Counted from the first letter of the stretch, positions 35,430 to 44,770 are shown. The stretch: 64,000 nucleotides of DNA from Pedobacter sp. JY14-1 (GCF_029269825.1 NZ_JARJHU010000003.1:658475-722474), one strand, 5' to 3'. A program made the numbers and translations. Notes: generated by a model from the letters alone, not told the origin.

Positions 35430-36551
35430 TTATAGCATTAGCTGCAACCAGATGTGGGAATTATTTTGCCTATGTATGCCATACAGAGTTTTTGCTTTTA
35501 CATAAATCAACCCCACGGCTAATAAAATCAATGGTAAGTAAGTAATTGATAGTATAATGAAGACGCACACATATCCAATGTTTAGGAGCACAGAACAAAA
35601 CAGTATCGACTTTTTAGGGGATCTTGGAATGAACAAAACTAAGTCGAAAGGATTAAATATCAATATGTTATAATTGTATGAAAATTCCTCCCTATTGGAA
35701 TATAGCATTAAAAAAACGATGACAATTCCTAAAACACTGGTGAATACTAAGAGGTATCTACTTTTGTACAAAACCACAAAGATCAATACCGAAAGTACAA
35801 CTATGTAGTCAATATGCCAGGTCTTTAATTCATTTTTTGGTGGAAGAATTGAAGTTGGGTTCCCGAGAATTGAACTTTCTTTGGAGTTGGACAGCTTGGT
35901 ATGGGATAGAGTATTTATTAACGAATCTGGCAAATAATAATTAGATGCTATACTGAGTTTTTTTTCTCCTGTTGCCCCTAATAAACAATTGACAGGAAAT
36001 CTCCAAACGGAGTTAAATCTCATGGTTTCATTTAAAGATTGCCGGTACGTAGAATTTAATTCATAGTCAGGCTGAATAATTTGATCGCCTAATATTCTCT
36101 TCAGCAGTTCGGAAATCTTTGTTGAACAATTATTTTGTAAAAACTGATATCTATAAAATCTAGATGAAGAGTTGTAAATGTTATGGAGCTTAGCTTCTAG
36201 ATCATAAACTTCGTTCTCAGTTAATAACAACTGGAATTCCTTTACCTCTCTACCTTCGGCCTCATAGGAAAGAATAAACTGATCATAATCTTCAATTGAT
36301 AACGCATAATCCAAATTTCCTTTGATGTACTTTGAAATAAACTGTGGCGTTGAGGCATCGAAGGTTCCAAAATTATAGACTCTGTCGCTTACACCATTTG
36401 TAATTCTAATTCCAACATGGCCGAATATTGAGTAAATTTCATTCCCTAGCCCACAATAGATAATGCTCGCTTTTTTGACGTTGTAATGCTGGCAATAACA
36501 AAATATCGGGCATAACCATAAGATAAAAAGGCTAAGCTTAAAAGTTTTCAT
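35430..36551 (-). CDS. DUF4105 (Lnb-type) membrane protein
   Basis: 373 residues. A signal peptide (1-20) is followed by a DUF4105 domain with GHVGIRI, VYNFGTFDAS and FLQNNCSTKISELL, giving likely catalytic His and Cys. The C-terminal third has four or five membrane segments. DUF4105 is the periplasmic domain of Lnb, a lipoprotein N-acyltransferase described in Enterococcus; whether this protein acylates lipoproteins is inference. It lies beside tRNA-Pro in an AT-rich block. Confidence 0.75.
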   Translation of the reverse strand: MKTFKLSLFILWLCPIFCYCQHYNVKKASIIYCGLGNEIYSIFGHVGIRITNGVSDRVYNFGTFDASTPQFISKYIKGNLDYALSIEDYDQFILSYEAEGREVKEFQLLLTENEVYDLEAKLHNIYNSSSRFYRYQFLQNNCSTKISELLKRILGDQIIQPDYELNSTYRQSLNETMRFNSVWRFPVNCLLGATGEKKLSIASNYYLPDSLINTLSHTKLSNSKESSILGNPTSILPPKNELKTWHIDYIVVLSVLIFVVLYKSRYLLVFTSVLGIVIVFLMLYSNREEFSYNYNILIFNPFDLVLFIPRSPKKSILFCSVLLNIGYVCVFIILSITYLPLILLAVGLIYVKAKTLYGIHRQNNSHIWLQLML

Positions 36552-36675
36552 TGTTGATTTTCCTTAATATAGCAAAATGGTAGCAAGGTCAGTAAAAATT
36601 ACTTAATCAGAATCTAGCTTTCAACAATCCCTAGATAACCCGCTTAAAGCCTTCCAAACTATACCTCGTAAAAAC

Positions 36676-36712
36676 AAAAAGCCTCTCCTGACTATCAGAA
36701 AAGGCTTTTTTT
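36676..36712 (-). terminator. Terminator after tRNA-Pro
   Basis: On plus, GCCT (36681-36684) pairs with AGGC (36702-36705) and CTG with CAG inside, flanked by A and T runs that extend the stem by A-T pairs. On the minus strand this ends the tRNA transcript with a T run directly after the tRNA. Confidence 0.7.
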
Positions 36713-36713
36713 G

Positions 36714-36788
36714 TCGGGATGGCCGGATTTGAACCGACGACCTCCAGCACCCCATGCTGGCGCGATACCGGGCTACGCTACATCCCGA
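36714..36788 (-). tRNA. tRNA-Pro (GGG)
   Basis: Read on the minus strand, acceptor arms TCGGGAT and ATCCCGA pair over 7 bp. The anticodon stem CCAGC/GCTGG encloses loop ATGGGGT, giving anticodon GGG. The T arm GTCGG-TTCGAAT-CCGGC is standard. No CCA is encoded. It has a matching Bacteroidota promoter upstream and a terminator immediately downstream. Confidence 0.95.
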
Positions 36789-36828
36789 GCGGTGAGGCTA
36801 AGGCATAAAGCCCTTGCTCCCGGGGTTG

Positions 36829-36858
36829 CAAATTTAGAGATATTGTTGTGTTTTGCAA
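36829..36858 (-). promoter_or_regulatory. Promoter of tRNA-Pro
   Basis: On the minus strand TTG (36858-36856) and TAAATTTG (36836-36829) are 19 bases apart. The -7 box is followed by CAACCCC. The same spacing and downstream bases occur at the rplO promoter. Confidence 0.6.
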
Positions 36859-36967
36859 GATGATTTGCAGTTTTGTAATGATGGTATTGCTTTATTTTGT
36901 CGTTGCAGGTTCGTAGTATGGGCCAGGCTTAGGTGTAGTAAGGAAGTTTGCCATATTGGCGGCATCA

Positions 36968-37666
36968 TTAGCCGGTTGTATAACCTGCAAATGAGCGCAG
37001 GTATTTATCAATGTACAGCTCTTTTTCCTTTGATTTGTATTGCTGAATGTAGCGGGGGTGTTCGAGTACGGCTAGCTTTTCAAACAGCTGTTCTGTTTTA
37101 TTGATCTTCTGGATAAAATCTGCATTTTTTCTGCCTAAGATGAAAACTTCTGAAGTATCGAGGCCAAGACTGATGTGTGCCTTTAAGGATTTGATCATGA
37201 AGTCGCGGAGGGTTTCGAAAAGAACCGGTTCATCATAATAGTTGGCATTGAGCCACTTTCCGTCGCGGGTCTGGCGGATGATGGCCAGTGGAAAAGGAGA
37301 ATTGATATAAAAATCCCTGTAGAAAGCCGCCGCGCCGCCGTATGCAGCGATCATGTCATACATGTAGACTGATGAGATCTCATGAGTATGCGCCGTGTGC
37401 ATCGTAATGCCGCAGGCACTTTCCAGACGTTTCGTATCGGTAAAGGGTACGCCGGTAACACCCGCCCCATGACGGCTCGGGTTAATGCCTACTATAAACC
37501 GTCGTTTTTTCGAGTCGCTGTAAAACTTGTGGTAGAATGCTTCCATTACCTGTAGTGTTTCCGGATTATCGAGGTATGGATTCATGACCTGAATGCCCGG
37601 TGGCAGATCGCCTGTGTAACGCAGGTTGCGGTTGAATTCAACTACTTTTTCGGCGAAGGTTTTCAT
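36968..37666 (-). CDS. SMUG2-type uracil-DNA glycosylase (DUF4918)
   Basis: 232 residues. GINPSRHGAGVTGVPFTD (about 60-77) is the active-site motif 1 of the UDG superfamily, and LEHPRY near residue 203 is motif 2. This fits the SMUG2 group, which as I recall was described from Pedobacter heparinus. It removes deaminated bases in base-excision repair. It stands alone between tRNA-Pro and the ECF sigma gene. Confidence 0.85.
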   Translation of the reverse strand: MKTFAEKVVEFNRNLRYTGDLPPGIQVMNPYLDNPETLQVMEAFYHKFYSDSKKRRFIVGINPSRHGAGVTGVPFTDTKRLESACGITMHTAHTHEISSVYMYDMIAAYGGAAAFYRDFYINSPFPLAIIRQTRDGKWLNANYYDEPVLFETLRDFMIKSLKAHISLGLDTSEVFILGRKNADFIQKINKTEQLFEKLAVLEHPRYIQQYKSKEKELYIDKYLRSFAGYTTG

Positions 37667-37797
37667 GCAGGCTAATATAGTGCTATTGGTTAGAGATTGG
37701 CAAACCTGAGGTTTTTGTCATCGGTGAAGGTGGGAAGTCAGTGAAATAGCCTATACTTGCTGTAACTTATTCTTATTTTAGTTCAACTAAAAAAACT

Positions 37798-38364
37798 ATG
37801 GGGGCTTACGCTGCGTACACAGATCAGGATCTGCTGGCTTTTTTAAATGAGGGCGATGCCGCTGCTTTTGAGGAAGTCTTTGTTCGCTATGAGCCGCTGC
37901 TGCTGAGCTTTATCTATAAAAAGATCGGCGATGAGGATGCTTCAAAGGACATGCTTCAGGATATCTTCGTGCAGTTATGGAACCAAAGGAGTGGGCTTGT
38001 GGTGCAGACGCTGGCGAGTTATTTGTTTACTGCGGCCTTAAATAGGATCAGGGACGGATTCCGGCACCGGGTAATGCATGAGGAGCATATCGCTAAACTG
38101 CAGCAGCTCATTGAAGAAGAGGCAGGCGGAACAGATCACCGCATCCGTGAAAAAGACATTACCCGATTGATCGAACAGGAAATTGCGGCCTTGCCCGATA
38201 AGATGAGGCAGGTGTTTCTGCTTAGGAAGGATGCTTTTATGAGCAACAGGCAAATTGCAGAGGAACTGGGAATTTCCGAGCAGACTGTAGAAACGCATAT
38301 GAAGCGTGCCTTGAAAACGCTTAAAGGCAGGCTTGGCCCAGAGCTGTTTATGCTGGTGGTTTAA
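37798..38364 (+). CDS. ECF sigma factor, FecI-like
   Basis: 188 residues with sigma region 2 (AAFEEVFVRYEPLLLSFIYKKIGDEDASKDMLQDIFVQLW) and region 4 (MSNRQIAEELGISEQTVETHMKRAL). Length and sequence match the Bacteroidota SusC-linked group. It should direct transcription of the downstream susC locus when released by the FecR protein. A 139-base gap separates it from fecR. Confidence 0.94.
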   Translation: MGAYAAYTDQDLLAFLNEGDAAAFEEVFVRYEPLLLSFIYKKIGDEDASKDMLQDIFVQLWNQRSGLVVQTLASYLFTAALNRIRDGFRHRVMHEEHIAKLQQLIEEEAGGTDHRIREKDITRLIEQEIAALPDKMRQVFLLRKDAFMSNRQIAEELGISEQTVETHMKRALKTLKGRLGPELFMLVV

Positions 38365-38503
38365 ATTGAATGATCTATAATGCTGAGTATTTGAGATACA
38401 TTAAATTTTTTTATTTACGAGTACCCACTCACGGTTTTTCATTCGTCCTGTAATTTGTAAGCGTTAGAAAAGGGCTTGCGAAGTTGAAAAGGGAAAAAAA
38501 TAA

Positions 38504-39808
38504 ATGAATGAAGCGAAAGCACTTCTGGAGAAATATAAGGCTGGCACTTGCAGTGAGGACGAACTGCGTCTGGTAGACAAGTGGCTGCTGGAACTGCATG
38601 CCGGTGAAGCGGCGGGGCTGAGCGATGAGGATTTTGAGCGGATCGGCGCAGCGGTGTGGAGCCGGGTACTTGCCGGTGCGGATGATGTTAGCGGAGAGAA
38701 AAGAGGTAGGGTTAAGCGGTTGCCGATGTACGTCAGGATTGCAGGTATTGCCGCTGCGGTGGCGACGATTGTGTTTGGGGTGTGGTTTTTTAATTCCACA
38801 TTTAATGCTTCCCGTCGTTCCGAGGATGCGAGGAATCTCTTGAATGCCGCTAACGACATTGCTCCCGGTAACTATGGCGCGACGATCACTTTGGCAAATG
38901 GACAGGTGATTCAACTGGACAGCGCGAAAAAGGGTGTGGTTGTCGGAGGCGCTGCGGGGCTTGCTGGGCTGAGTTATGAAGACGGCAGTGAGATTGCTTC
39001 GGAAGCTACGCAACCTCACAATGACGGCAGGGGTGGCAATGACGACCGCTCCAACCCGTCATCCCGAGGTAACGAGGGATCTCTTGAAGATGCCAGTTCA
39101 AGGGATGTCTCCTCACGTCGACATGACGGCACTACGAATGACGGCACTACGAATGACGGGAATGCGCAAAGCAAGGTAATGATGATCGCGACAACAGCCA
39201 AAGGCCAGACCTACACCTTTACACTACCGGACGGAACAAAGGTCTGGCTGAACGCAGATTCAAAACTGGAGTTTCCAGCTCAGTTTTCTGGTAAAGAGCG
39301 AAAAATATTTATGCAAGGTGAGGCGTATTTTGTAGTAAAACATAATGATAAACAACCGTTCAAAGTAGTGAGTAAAACGCCGGGTGGAAGGGAGCAGGTG
39401 GTGGAAGATATCGGCACGGAGTTTAACATTAACGCTTACCCTGATGAACCAGGTGTAAAGACGACTTTGGTAGAGGGTAGTGCGGCGGTAAATGGCGAGG
39501 TACTTAAGCCAAACGAGCAAGCAATTCTAAATAATCATTCCTTAAATGTAATCCCTATTGATGCAGCGGCTATTGTGGCCTGGAGAAATGGAAAATTTGT
39601 TTTCATGAGCGAGAGCCTGGGCAGTATCATGCGTAAGGTATCGCGATGGTATGGTGTAGAAGTGAGTATCAGCGATGAGCTGGCCCGGGAGACCTTCTCG
39701 GGATCGGTAAACCGGTTTGATAAGGTTTCTATGCTGCTGAGAAAGATTGAACTGACCAATACCGTGCATTTTAAAATAGAGGGAAGGAGGATTGCCGTGA
39801 CCAGATAG
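38504..39808 (+). CDS. FecR-like anti-sigma factor with inserted repeat
   Basis: 434 residues. The cytoplasmic N-terminal part (about 1-70) should bind the sigma factor, one membrane helix lies near 75-92, and the periplasmic FecR domain carries LPDGTKVWLNADSKLEFP and ERKIFMQGEAYFVV, followed by a C-terminal STN-like domain. Residues about 163-223 are a Gly/Asn/Asp/Ser-rich stretch encoded by a genomic repeat (38992-39159) that remains in frame. It relays signal from the SusC STN domain to the sigma factor. Confidence 0.92.
   Translation: MNEAKALLEKYKAGTCSEDELRLVDKWLLELHAGEAAGLSDEDFERIGAAVWSRVLAGADDVSGEKRGRVKRLPMYVRIAGIAAAVATIVFGVWFFNSTFNASRRSEDARNLLNAANDIAPGNYGATITLANGQVIQLDSAKKGVVVGGAAGLAGLSYEDGSEIASEATQPHNDGRGGNDDRSNPSSRGNEGSLEDASSRDVSSRRHDGTTNDGTTNDGNAQSKVMMIATTAKGQTYTFTLPDGTKVWLNADSKLEFPAQFSGKERKIFMQGEAYFVVKHNDKQPFKVVSKTPGGREQVVEDIGTEFNINAYPDEPGVKTTLVEGSAAVNGEVLKPNEQAILNNHSLNVIPIDAAAIVAWRNGKFVFMSESLGSIMRKVSRWYGVEVSISDELARETFSGSVNRFDKVSMLLRKIELTNTVHFKIEGRRIAVTR
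38992..39159 (+). repeat. Composite palindromic repeat inside fecR
   Basis: Three parts are seen. First, GATTGCTTC, then GGAAGCTACGCAACCTC and ATGACGG to 39027, a half of the palindrome found whole at 52634-52719. Second, 39057-39129 begins CGTCATCCCGAGG and ends ATGACGG, a degenerate palindrome of the second type. Third, a 15-base unit GACGGCACTACGAAT repeats twice from 39125 and begins a third time. The whole is in frame and adds about 60 residues. Confidence 0.75.
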
Positions 39809-39946
39809 CTACCAAAAAACCAAAGAAAAGATAGAAAAGGAAAAAGCCAGGAGTGCTCTGACCTACCCCTGGCAACAGTCTGGATCTATCCAAAAACATT
39901 GCGACTAAACAACCGATTCGTATAAATCCAAACTAAACCAAAGTTA

Positions 39947-42900
39947 ATGAAATTGTATTACCAATTATTTCGGATTATGAAACTGACCGCTTTCATTATC
40001 GCGATTGCACTGGTTCAGGTGAGTGCCACCACGAAAGCACAAATAACCCTGGACAAAAAAAACGCCCGGCTGCGGGAGGTGCTGCAAAGCATAGGCCAGC
40101 AAAGCGGCTATGACTTTTTATATAACGACGCTGCGCTGAACAGCGCCAGGCGCATAACCATTAAGACCAGGAACGAAAGCCTGGAAGCGGTGTTAAAGGC
40201 CTGTTTCGAAAACCAGCCGCTGACTTATACCATCGAGGATAAGACCGTGGTGATTAAGCAAAAGGAAGCGTCTTTCCTGGATAACATCGTTGCCCGATTT
40301 CAGGCGATTGATGTACGGGGTAAGGTGGTGGATTCGCTGGGCAACGGACTAGCCGGGGCGACAGTGAGCGTAAAGAATGGCAAAGGCTCTACATCTACCG
40401 ATGCGGGAGGAAGTTTTCAGTTGAAGAATGTGGATGAGGGAGCGGTATTGGTGGTGAATTATTTAGGTTATGTGATAAGGGAAGTTGCTTCGAGTAAGGA
40501 GTTTATGAATGTGGTTTTGCAGCAGAGTGAAAGTAAACTGGATGAGGTGCAGATACAGGCCTATGGGGTTACTTCGAGGAGGCTGAGTACCGGGAATATT
40601 TCGAGTGTCAAGGCTGAGGACATTGCTAAACAGCCGGTCACGAACCCACTTCTAGCGTTAGCTGGAAGGGTGCCGGGATTAGAGATTTCCCAGTCAAATG
40701 GTTTGCCTGGATCAGGCGTCCGTATCAGAATTCAGGGGACAAATAGTATTAGGAGCAATGCGAACGAGCCGTTTTACGTAATTGACGGGGTTCCATATCC
40801 ATCAACCAAATTAGTGAGCACCGGCCAGCCGGGAGATATAGGTCATCCGATGAACTTTATAAATCCACAAGATATTGAAAGTATAGAAGTGCTAAAAGAT
40901 GCAGCTGCAACATCAATTTACGGAAGTAGGGCGCAAAATGGAGCTATTTTAATTACAACGAAGAAGGGAAAGTTTGGTAAAGCAAAGATAGATTTTAATC
41001 TTCAGACTGGTTTCGGAAGAGTTGCAAAACAACTTGATCTGATGGACACTAAGCAATATGTGGCAATGAGAAAGGAAGCCTTCTCAAATGACGGAATTGA
41101 CTTTGTCACGACTTTCCCATTTAACAATAAGGCCTATCAGTATTTCTATGCACCAGATATTTTATTGTCTGATACCAATCGGTATACTGATTGGCAAAAG
41201 GAACTCATTGGCGGTAGTGCAGAATATCACAATGCGCAAGTAAGTATTTCGGGTGGCAGTACGGATATACAGTATATGCTTAACGGTAATTATCATAAAG
41301 AGACCACAGTTTTTCCTGGAGATCGCAACGACCAAAAGGGATCGGTTCATTTTAACATAAACTCCAATGTAAATGAAAGACTTCGGATCACCGTGTCAGG
41401 AAGTTATATGGCGGACATTAACAATCTTTCAAGTGTAGATTTAACATCACGCGCTATGACATTACGCCCGAATGGGCCAGATATTTATTTGCCTGATGGG
41501 AGTTTGAATTGGGAGATGGTAAACTATGATAATCTCAATCTCATTGGCAGTACCTTTAGCAATCCCCTAGGGGAATTCTCAAGAATTTACAGGGGTCGCA
41601 CAAATAACCTTTTGGGTAATGGAACCGTTGCTTATAAGCTCTTGTCAAAGTTGAACTTCCGATTAGGCTTTGGATATAATAGACTTGTAACAGATGAAAT
41701 TGCTACCAGCCCATCTACAGCGGTAAATCCAGTTGCTGCGAAGACTCATATAAGAACCGCCTCCTATGGAGACACTGAACAGAGTACTTGGAATGTTGAG
41801 CCTCAATTAAACTATGCTAACACTATTGGGAACGGAAGATTGGATTTTTTAGCAGGGACATCCATTCAACAAACTACCGGGAAAAGTAATTCCATATTTG
41901 GTCAAGGTTATAACAACGATCTTGTTCTGGAAAACATGGCCGCTGCGCAAACACTGACATCAACGGGTGTTTTTGATTCTGCTTATAAATATTTTGCGAT
42001 TTTTGGTCGATTAAATTACGTATTATCTAATAGGTATATTGTCGAATTATCTGCACGACGGGACGGAAGTTCTCGCTTTGGGGATCAAAACAAATTCCAC
42101 AATTTCGCTGCATTAAGTGGAGCATGGATTTTTTCAAACGTGTTATTTTTGAAGGAAAATTTCCCAGTTTTAAGCTTTGGTAAACTCAAAGCCAGTTATG
42201 GTACAAGCGGGAGCGACCAAATTGGTGACTACGTATATCTATCCCAATATTGGAGCAATGGAACTGATATTCCATATGGAGAGGGTAATGGCCAATTTCC
42301 TATAGGCTTAGCTAACCCCTACATCCAGTGGGAAGAAACCAAAAAAGTATCAGTCGGTATAGATCTAGGTTTTTTTCGTGACCGGATTCTGTTAAATGCA
42401 ACATACTTTAGAAACCGTTCCGGAAATCAGTTGGTCAGCTATAAGTTACCATCAAGTACAGGATTCACATTAATCACATCTAATTTTCCGGCAGTCATAC
42501 AAAATACGGGTATAGAGTTTAGCCTGAACACACAAAATATTCGAACAAAGGACTTTGATTGGACTAGTGCCTTTAATATAACAATACCCAACAATAAGCT
42601 CCTCTCTTTCCCAGACCTTGAAAATTCTTCTTACGCCAATGAGTTGGTCGTTGGCCAACCCATGAGCTACATCAAATTATTTGATTTTGCAGGAGTAGAT
42701 CCTGCCACTGGGATGTATAAATATAGTGACAAAAATGGCAATTTGACATCGCGGCCAGATCAGCAGCCAAATAATGATCATTTGCGCATGAATACAGCGC
42801 AATCGTTATATGGTGGCTTACAGAACAGTTTTAAATACAAATGCATTAGTTTGGATTTTTTAATTCAATTCGTAAAGCAAAATGGACCAAGCTATCTTTA

Positions 42901-43291
42901 TGGAAGTTATGCACAGGGTAGAAACACACAAAGATTCAATGACCCTGTCTGGGTTTTAAACCGTTGGAAAAAGCCAGGCGATATCACATCAATAGGTCAG
43001 TTTACAAATAGTAACACTACTATTCAGAATAGTGGGCAATCCACCCCCTTGGGTCGGAGTACAGCCGTTTGGGGGGATGCATCATTTATTAGATTTAAGA
43101 ATGTTTCGCTCACTTGGGAGTTACCGCAAGCATGGCGAACCCGACTAAGGTTTCAAAATGCGAAGTTGTTTGTTCTAGGGCAAAATCTTTTCACCATTAC
43201 AAATTACAAGGGACTTGATCCTGAAAGTAAAAGCTCTACTGTCCTGCCTCCATTGCGTGTAATAACTTTTGGAACAAACTTCACTTTTTAA
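39947..43291 (+). CDS. SusC/RagA-type TonB-dependent transporter with STN domain
   Basis: 1114 residues. A signal region ends near TTKAQ (residue 28). An STN domain follows (about 45-105), then a carboxypeptidase-like beta domain (RGKVVDSLGNGLAGATVSVKNG, about 122-200), the TonB plug with SusC signature (FYVIDGVPYP, LKDAAATSIYGSRAQNGAILITTKKG) and a 22-strand barrel ending GTNFTF. The STN domain indicates signalling to FecR. Base composition becomes clearly AT-rich from roughly base 40,680 on. Confidence 0.96.
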   Translation: MKLYYQLFRIMKLTAFIIAIALVQVSATTKAQITLDKKNARLREVLQSIGQQSGYDFLYNDAALNSARRITIKTRNESLEAVLKACFENQPLTYTIEDKTVVIKQKEASFLDNIVARFQAIDVRGKVVDSLGNGLAGATVSVKNGKGSTSTDAGGSFQLKNVDEGAVLVVNYLGYVIREVASSKEFMNVVLQQSESKLDEVQIQAYGVTSRRLSTGNISSVKAEDIAKQPVTNPLLALAGRVPGLEISQSNGLPGSGVRIRIQGTNSIRSNANEPFYVIDGVPYPSTKLVSTGQPGDIGHPMNFINPQDIESIEVLKDAAATSIYGSRAQNGAILITTKKGKFGKAKIDFNLQTGFGRVAKQLDLMDTKQYVAMRKEAFSNDGIDFVTTFPFNNKAYQYFYAPDILLSDTNRYTDWQKELIGGSAEYHNAQVSISGGSTDIQYMLNGNYHKETTVFPGDRNDQKGSVHFNINSNVNERLRITVSGSYMADINNLSSVDLTSRAMTLRPNGPDIYLPDGSLNWEMVNYDNLNLIGSTFSNPLGEFSRIYRGRTNNLLGNGTVAYKLLSKLNFRLGFGYNRLVTDEIATSPSTAVNPVAAKTHIRTASYGDTEQSTWNVEPQLNYANTIGNGRLDFLAGTSIQQTTGKSNSIFGQGYNNDLVLENMAAAQTLTSTGVFDSAYKYFAIFGRLNYVLSNRYIVELSARRDGSSRFGDQNKFHNFAALSGAWIFSNVLFLKENFPVLSFGKLKASYGTSGSDQIGDYVYLSQYWSNGTDIPYGEGNGQFPIGLANPYIQWEETKKVSVGIDLGFFRDRILLNATYFRNRSGNQLVSYKLPSSTGFTLITSNFPAVIQNTGIEFSLNTQNIRTKDFDWTSAFNITIPNNKLLSFPDLENSSYANELVVGQPMSYIKLFDFAGVDPATGMYKYSDKNGNLTSRPDQQPNNDHLRMNTAQSLYGGLQNSFKYKCISLDFLIQFVKQNGPSYLYGSYAQGRNTQRFNDPVWVLNRWKKPGDITSIGQFTNSNTTIQNSGQSTPLGRSTAVWGDASFIRFKNVSLTWELPQAWRTRLRFQNAKLFVLGQNLFTITNYKGLDPESKSSTVLPPLRVITFGTNFTF

Positions 43292-43300
43292 CTGATGATT

Positions 43301-44746
43301 ATGAAAACAATATTATATCCAAAAGCGATTATCTGTCTATTGCTAAACTTGATAGTTTTCACCGGATGTAAAAAACTTACTACAGTTGATGCGCCCATAA
43401 CAAGTACAAACGACAAAACAGTGTTTGCGAGCGATGCTGATGCGACTTCAGTGTTGACCAATCTGTATATCGGCTTAAGTCAGGGCGGTATCAGAGCGTC
43501 TGATAATCTAATGAGCCTTTCAGTATTCGGAGGATTATCCGCCGACGAACTTATTCTATTTCCGGGACAAACAGATCGTGGTTACGAAGCTCATTATGAA
43601 AACAATTTATCCGTAACTACCCCTGGGGCTGCCAACTACTGGTCTAAATGTTACAATGCTATTTATGTTACAAATATGGTTTTGGAGCAACTTCCGGATA
43701 ATAATTTACTTAGCCCGGCAGTTAAATCCCAACTGCTTGGGGAGGCGTATTTTATGAGGGCATTCAACTATTTCTATTTGATAAATATTTATGGCGATGT
43801 ACCACTAAACTTGACCACAGATTACGAGAAAAACAGGGTAAGGCCGCGTACTCCTAAAGCTGATGTCTATGAGCAAATAGTCTCAGATCTAACAATGGCC
43901 GAAAATCTGATGCGTCCGGACTATATCAATTCGAAACACCTTAGTACATCAGAAAGGACCCGACCTAACAGATATGCCGCTATCGCATTGCTTTCCAGAG
44001 CATATTTGTATATGGGTAGATACTCAGAAGCAGAAGCACAGGCCAACGAAATTATATCAAACAATTCGGTTTACCAACTTGAGGATGCTCCGTATGCTTT
44101 CATAAAAGAAAGTAAAGAGATTATATGGTCAATTCAATCTGTTTCAACCGACATCACAAATACAACCGATGCCAATTTCTTCATTCCTGATGAGGCTGAC
44201 CTTTCTTTTCCGGAAGGCGGTTTCCCTGTAACCCTGGATCCAGAATTGGCTGACAAACTGCAGCCGGTTGACAAAAGAAGGATTAATTGGATCGGCAATG
44301 TCGATATCGCTGGGACAAATTTTTACTATCCTAAGAAATACAAGAACGATGTAACGACGTCAGAGGTTACCGAACAAACTATCGTGTTCAGACTCGCTGA
44401 GCAATACCTAATCAGAGCCGAAGCACGTGCCAAGCAAGGCAGACTGTCTGGAGCCAACTCTGCAGAAAGTGATCTAAACGAAATACGAACACGTGCGGGA
44501 TTGCCCGGGACTACGGCAACTGGTAATGAAGCCGCAATGATGGACGCAATACTCACGGAACGTCAGGTTGAATTATTTACGGAGTGGGGGCATCGCTGGT
44601 TCGATCTGAAACGATTAGGCAATGCAGATGCAATATTAGGACCGATAAAGGGCTCAAACTGGCAGACCACCGATCAGCTTTATTTGATTCCCCAAGAGGA
44701 GATTGACGCTAACCCAGGAATAAGGGGGCATCAAAACCCACAATAG
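43301..44746 (+). CDS. SusD/RagB-type outer-membrane lipoprotein
   Basis: 481 residues from MKTILYPKAI. The lipobox FTGC lies near residue 22. TPR-like helices of the SusD fold follow, with GEAYFMRAFNYFYLINIYGDVPL and the C-terminal TERQVELFTEWGHRWFDLKRLG signature. It forms the lid over the SusC barrel and captures ligand at the cell surface. The start is 9 bases after the susC stop, as is normal for the pair. Confidence 0.95.
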   Translation: MKTILYPKAIICLLLNLIVFTGCKKLTTVDAPITSTNDKTVFASDADATSVLTNLYIGLSQGGIRASDNLMSLSVFGGLSADELILFPGQTDRGYEAHYENNLSVTTPGAANYWSKCYNAIYVTNMVLEQLPDNNLLSPAVKSQLLGEAYFMRAFNYFYLINIYGDVPLNLTTDYEKNRVRPRTPKADVYEQIVSDLTMAENLMRPDYINSKHLSTSERTRPNRYAAIALLSRAYLYMGRYSEAEAQANEIISNNSVYQLEDAPYAFIKESKEIIWSIQSVSTDITNTTDANFFIPDEADLSFPEGGFPVTLDPELADKLQPVDKRRINWIGNVDIAGTNFYYPKKYKNDVTTSEVTEQTIVFRLAEQYLIRAEARAKQGRLSGANSAESDLNEIRTRAGLPGTTATGNEAAMMDAILTERQVELFTEWGHRWFDLKRLGNADAILGPIKGSNWQTTDQLYLIPQEEIDANPGIRGHQNPQ

Positions 44747-44770
44747 TTAATGTTAAACAGACCGAAGATC

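Noticed and set aside
36714..36788. tRNA-Pro as an integration site for the AT-rich block to its left
   Set aside because: I found no second copy of the tRNA 3' end in 31-32.5 kb and no integrase gene.
38429..39019. 196-residue ORF antisense to fecR
   Set aside because: Shadow of the conserved FecR frame.
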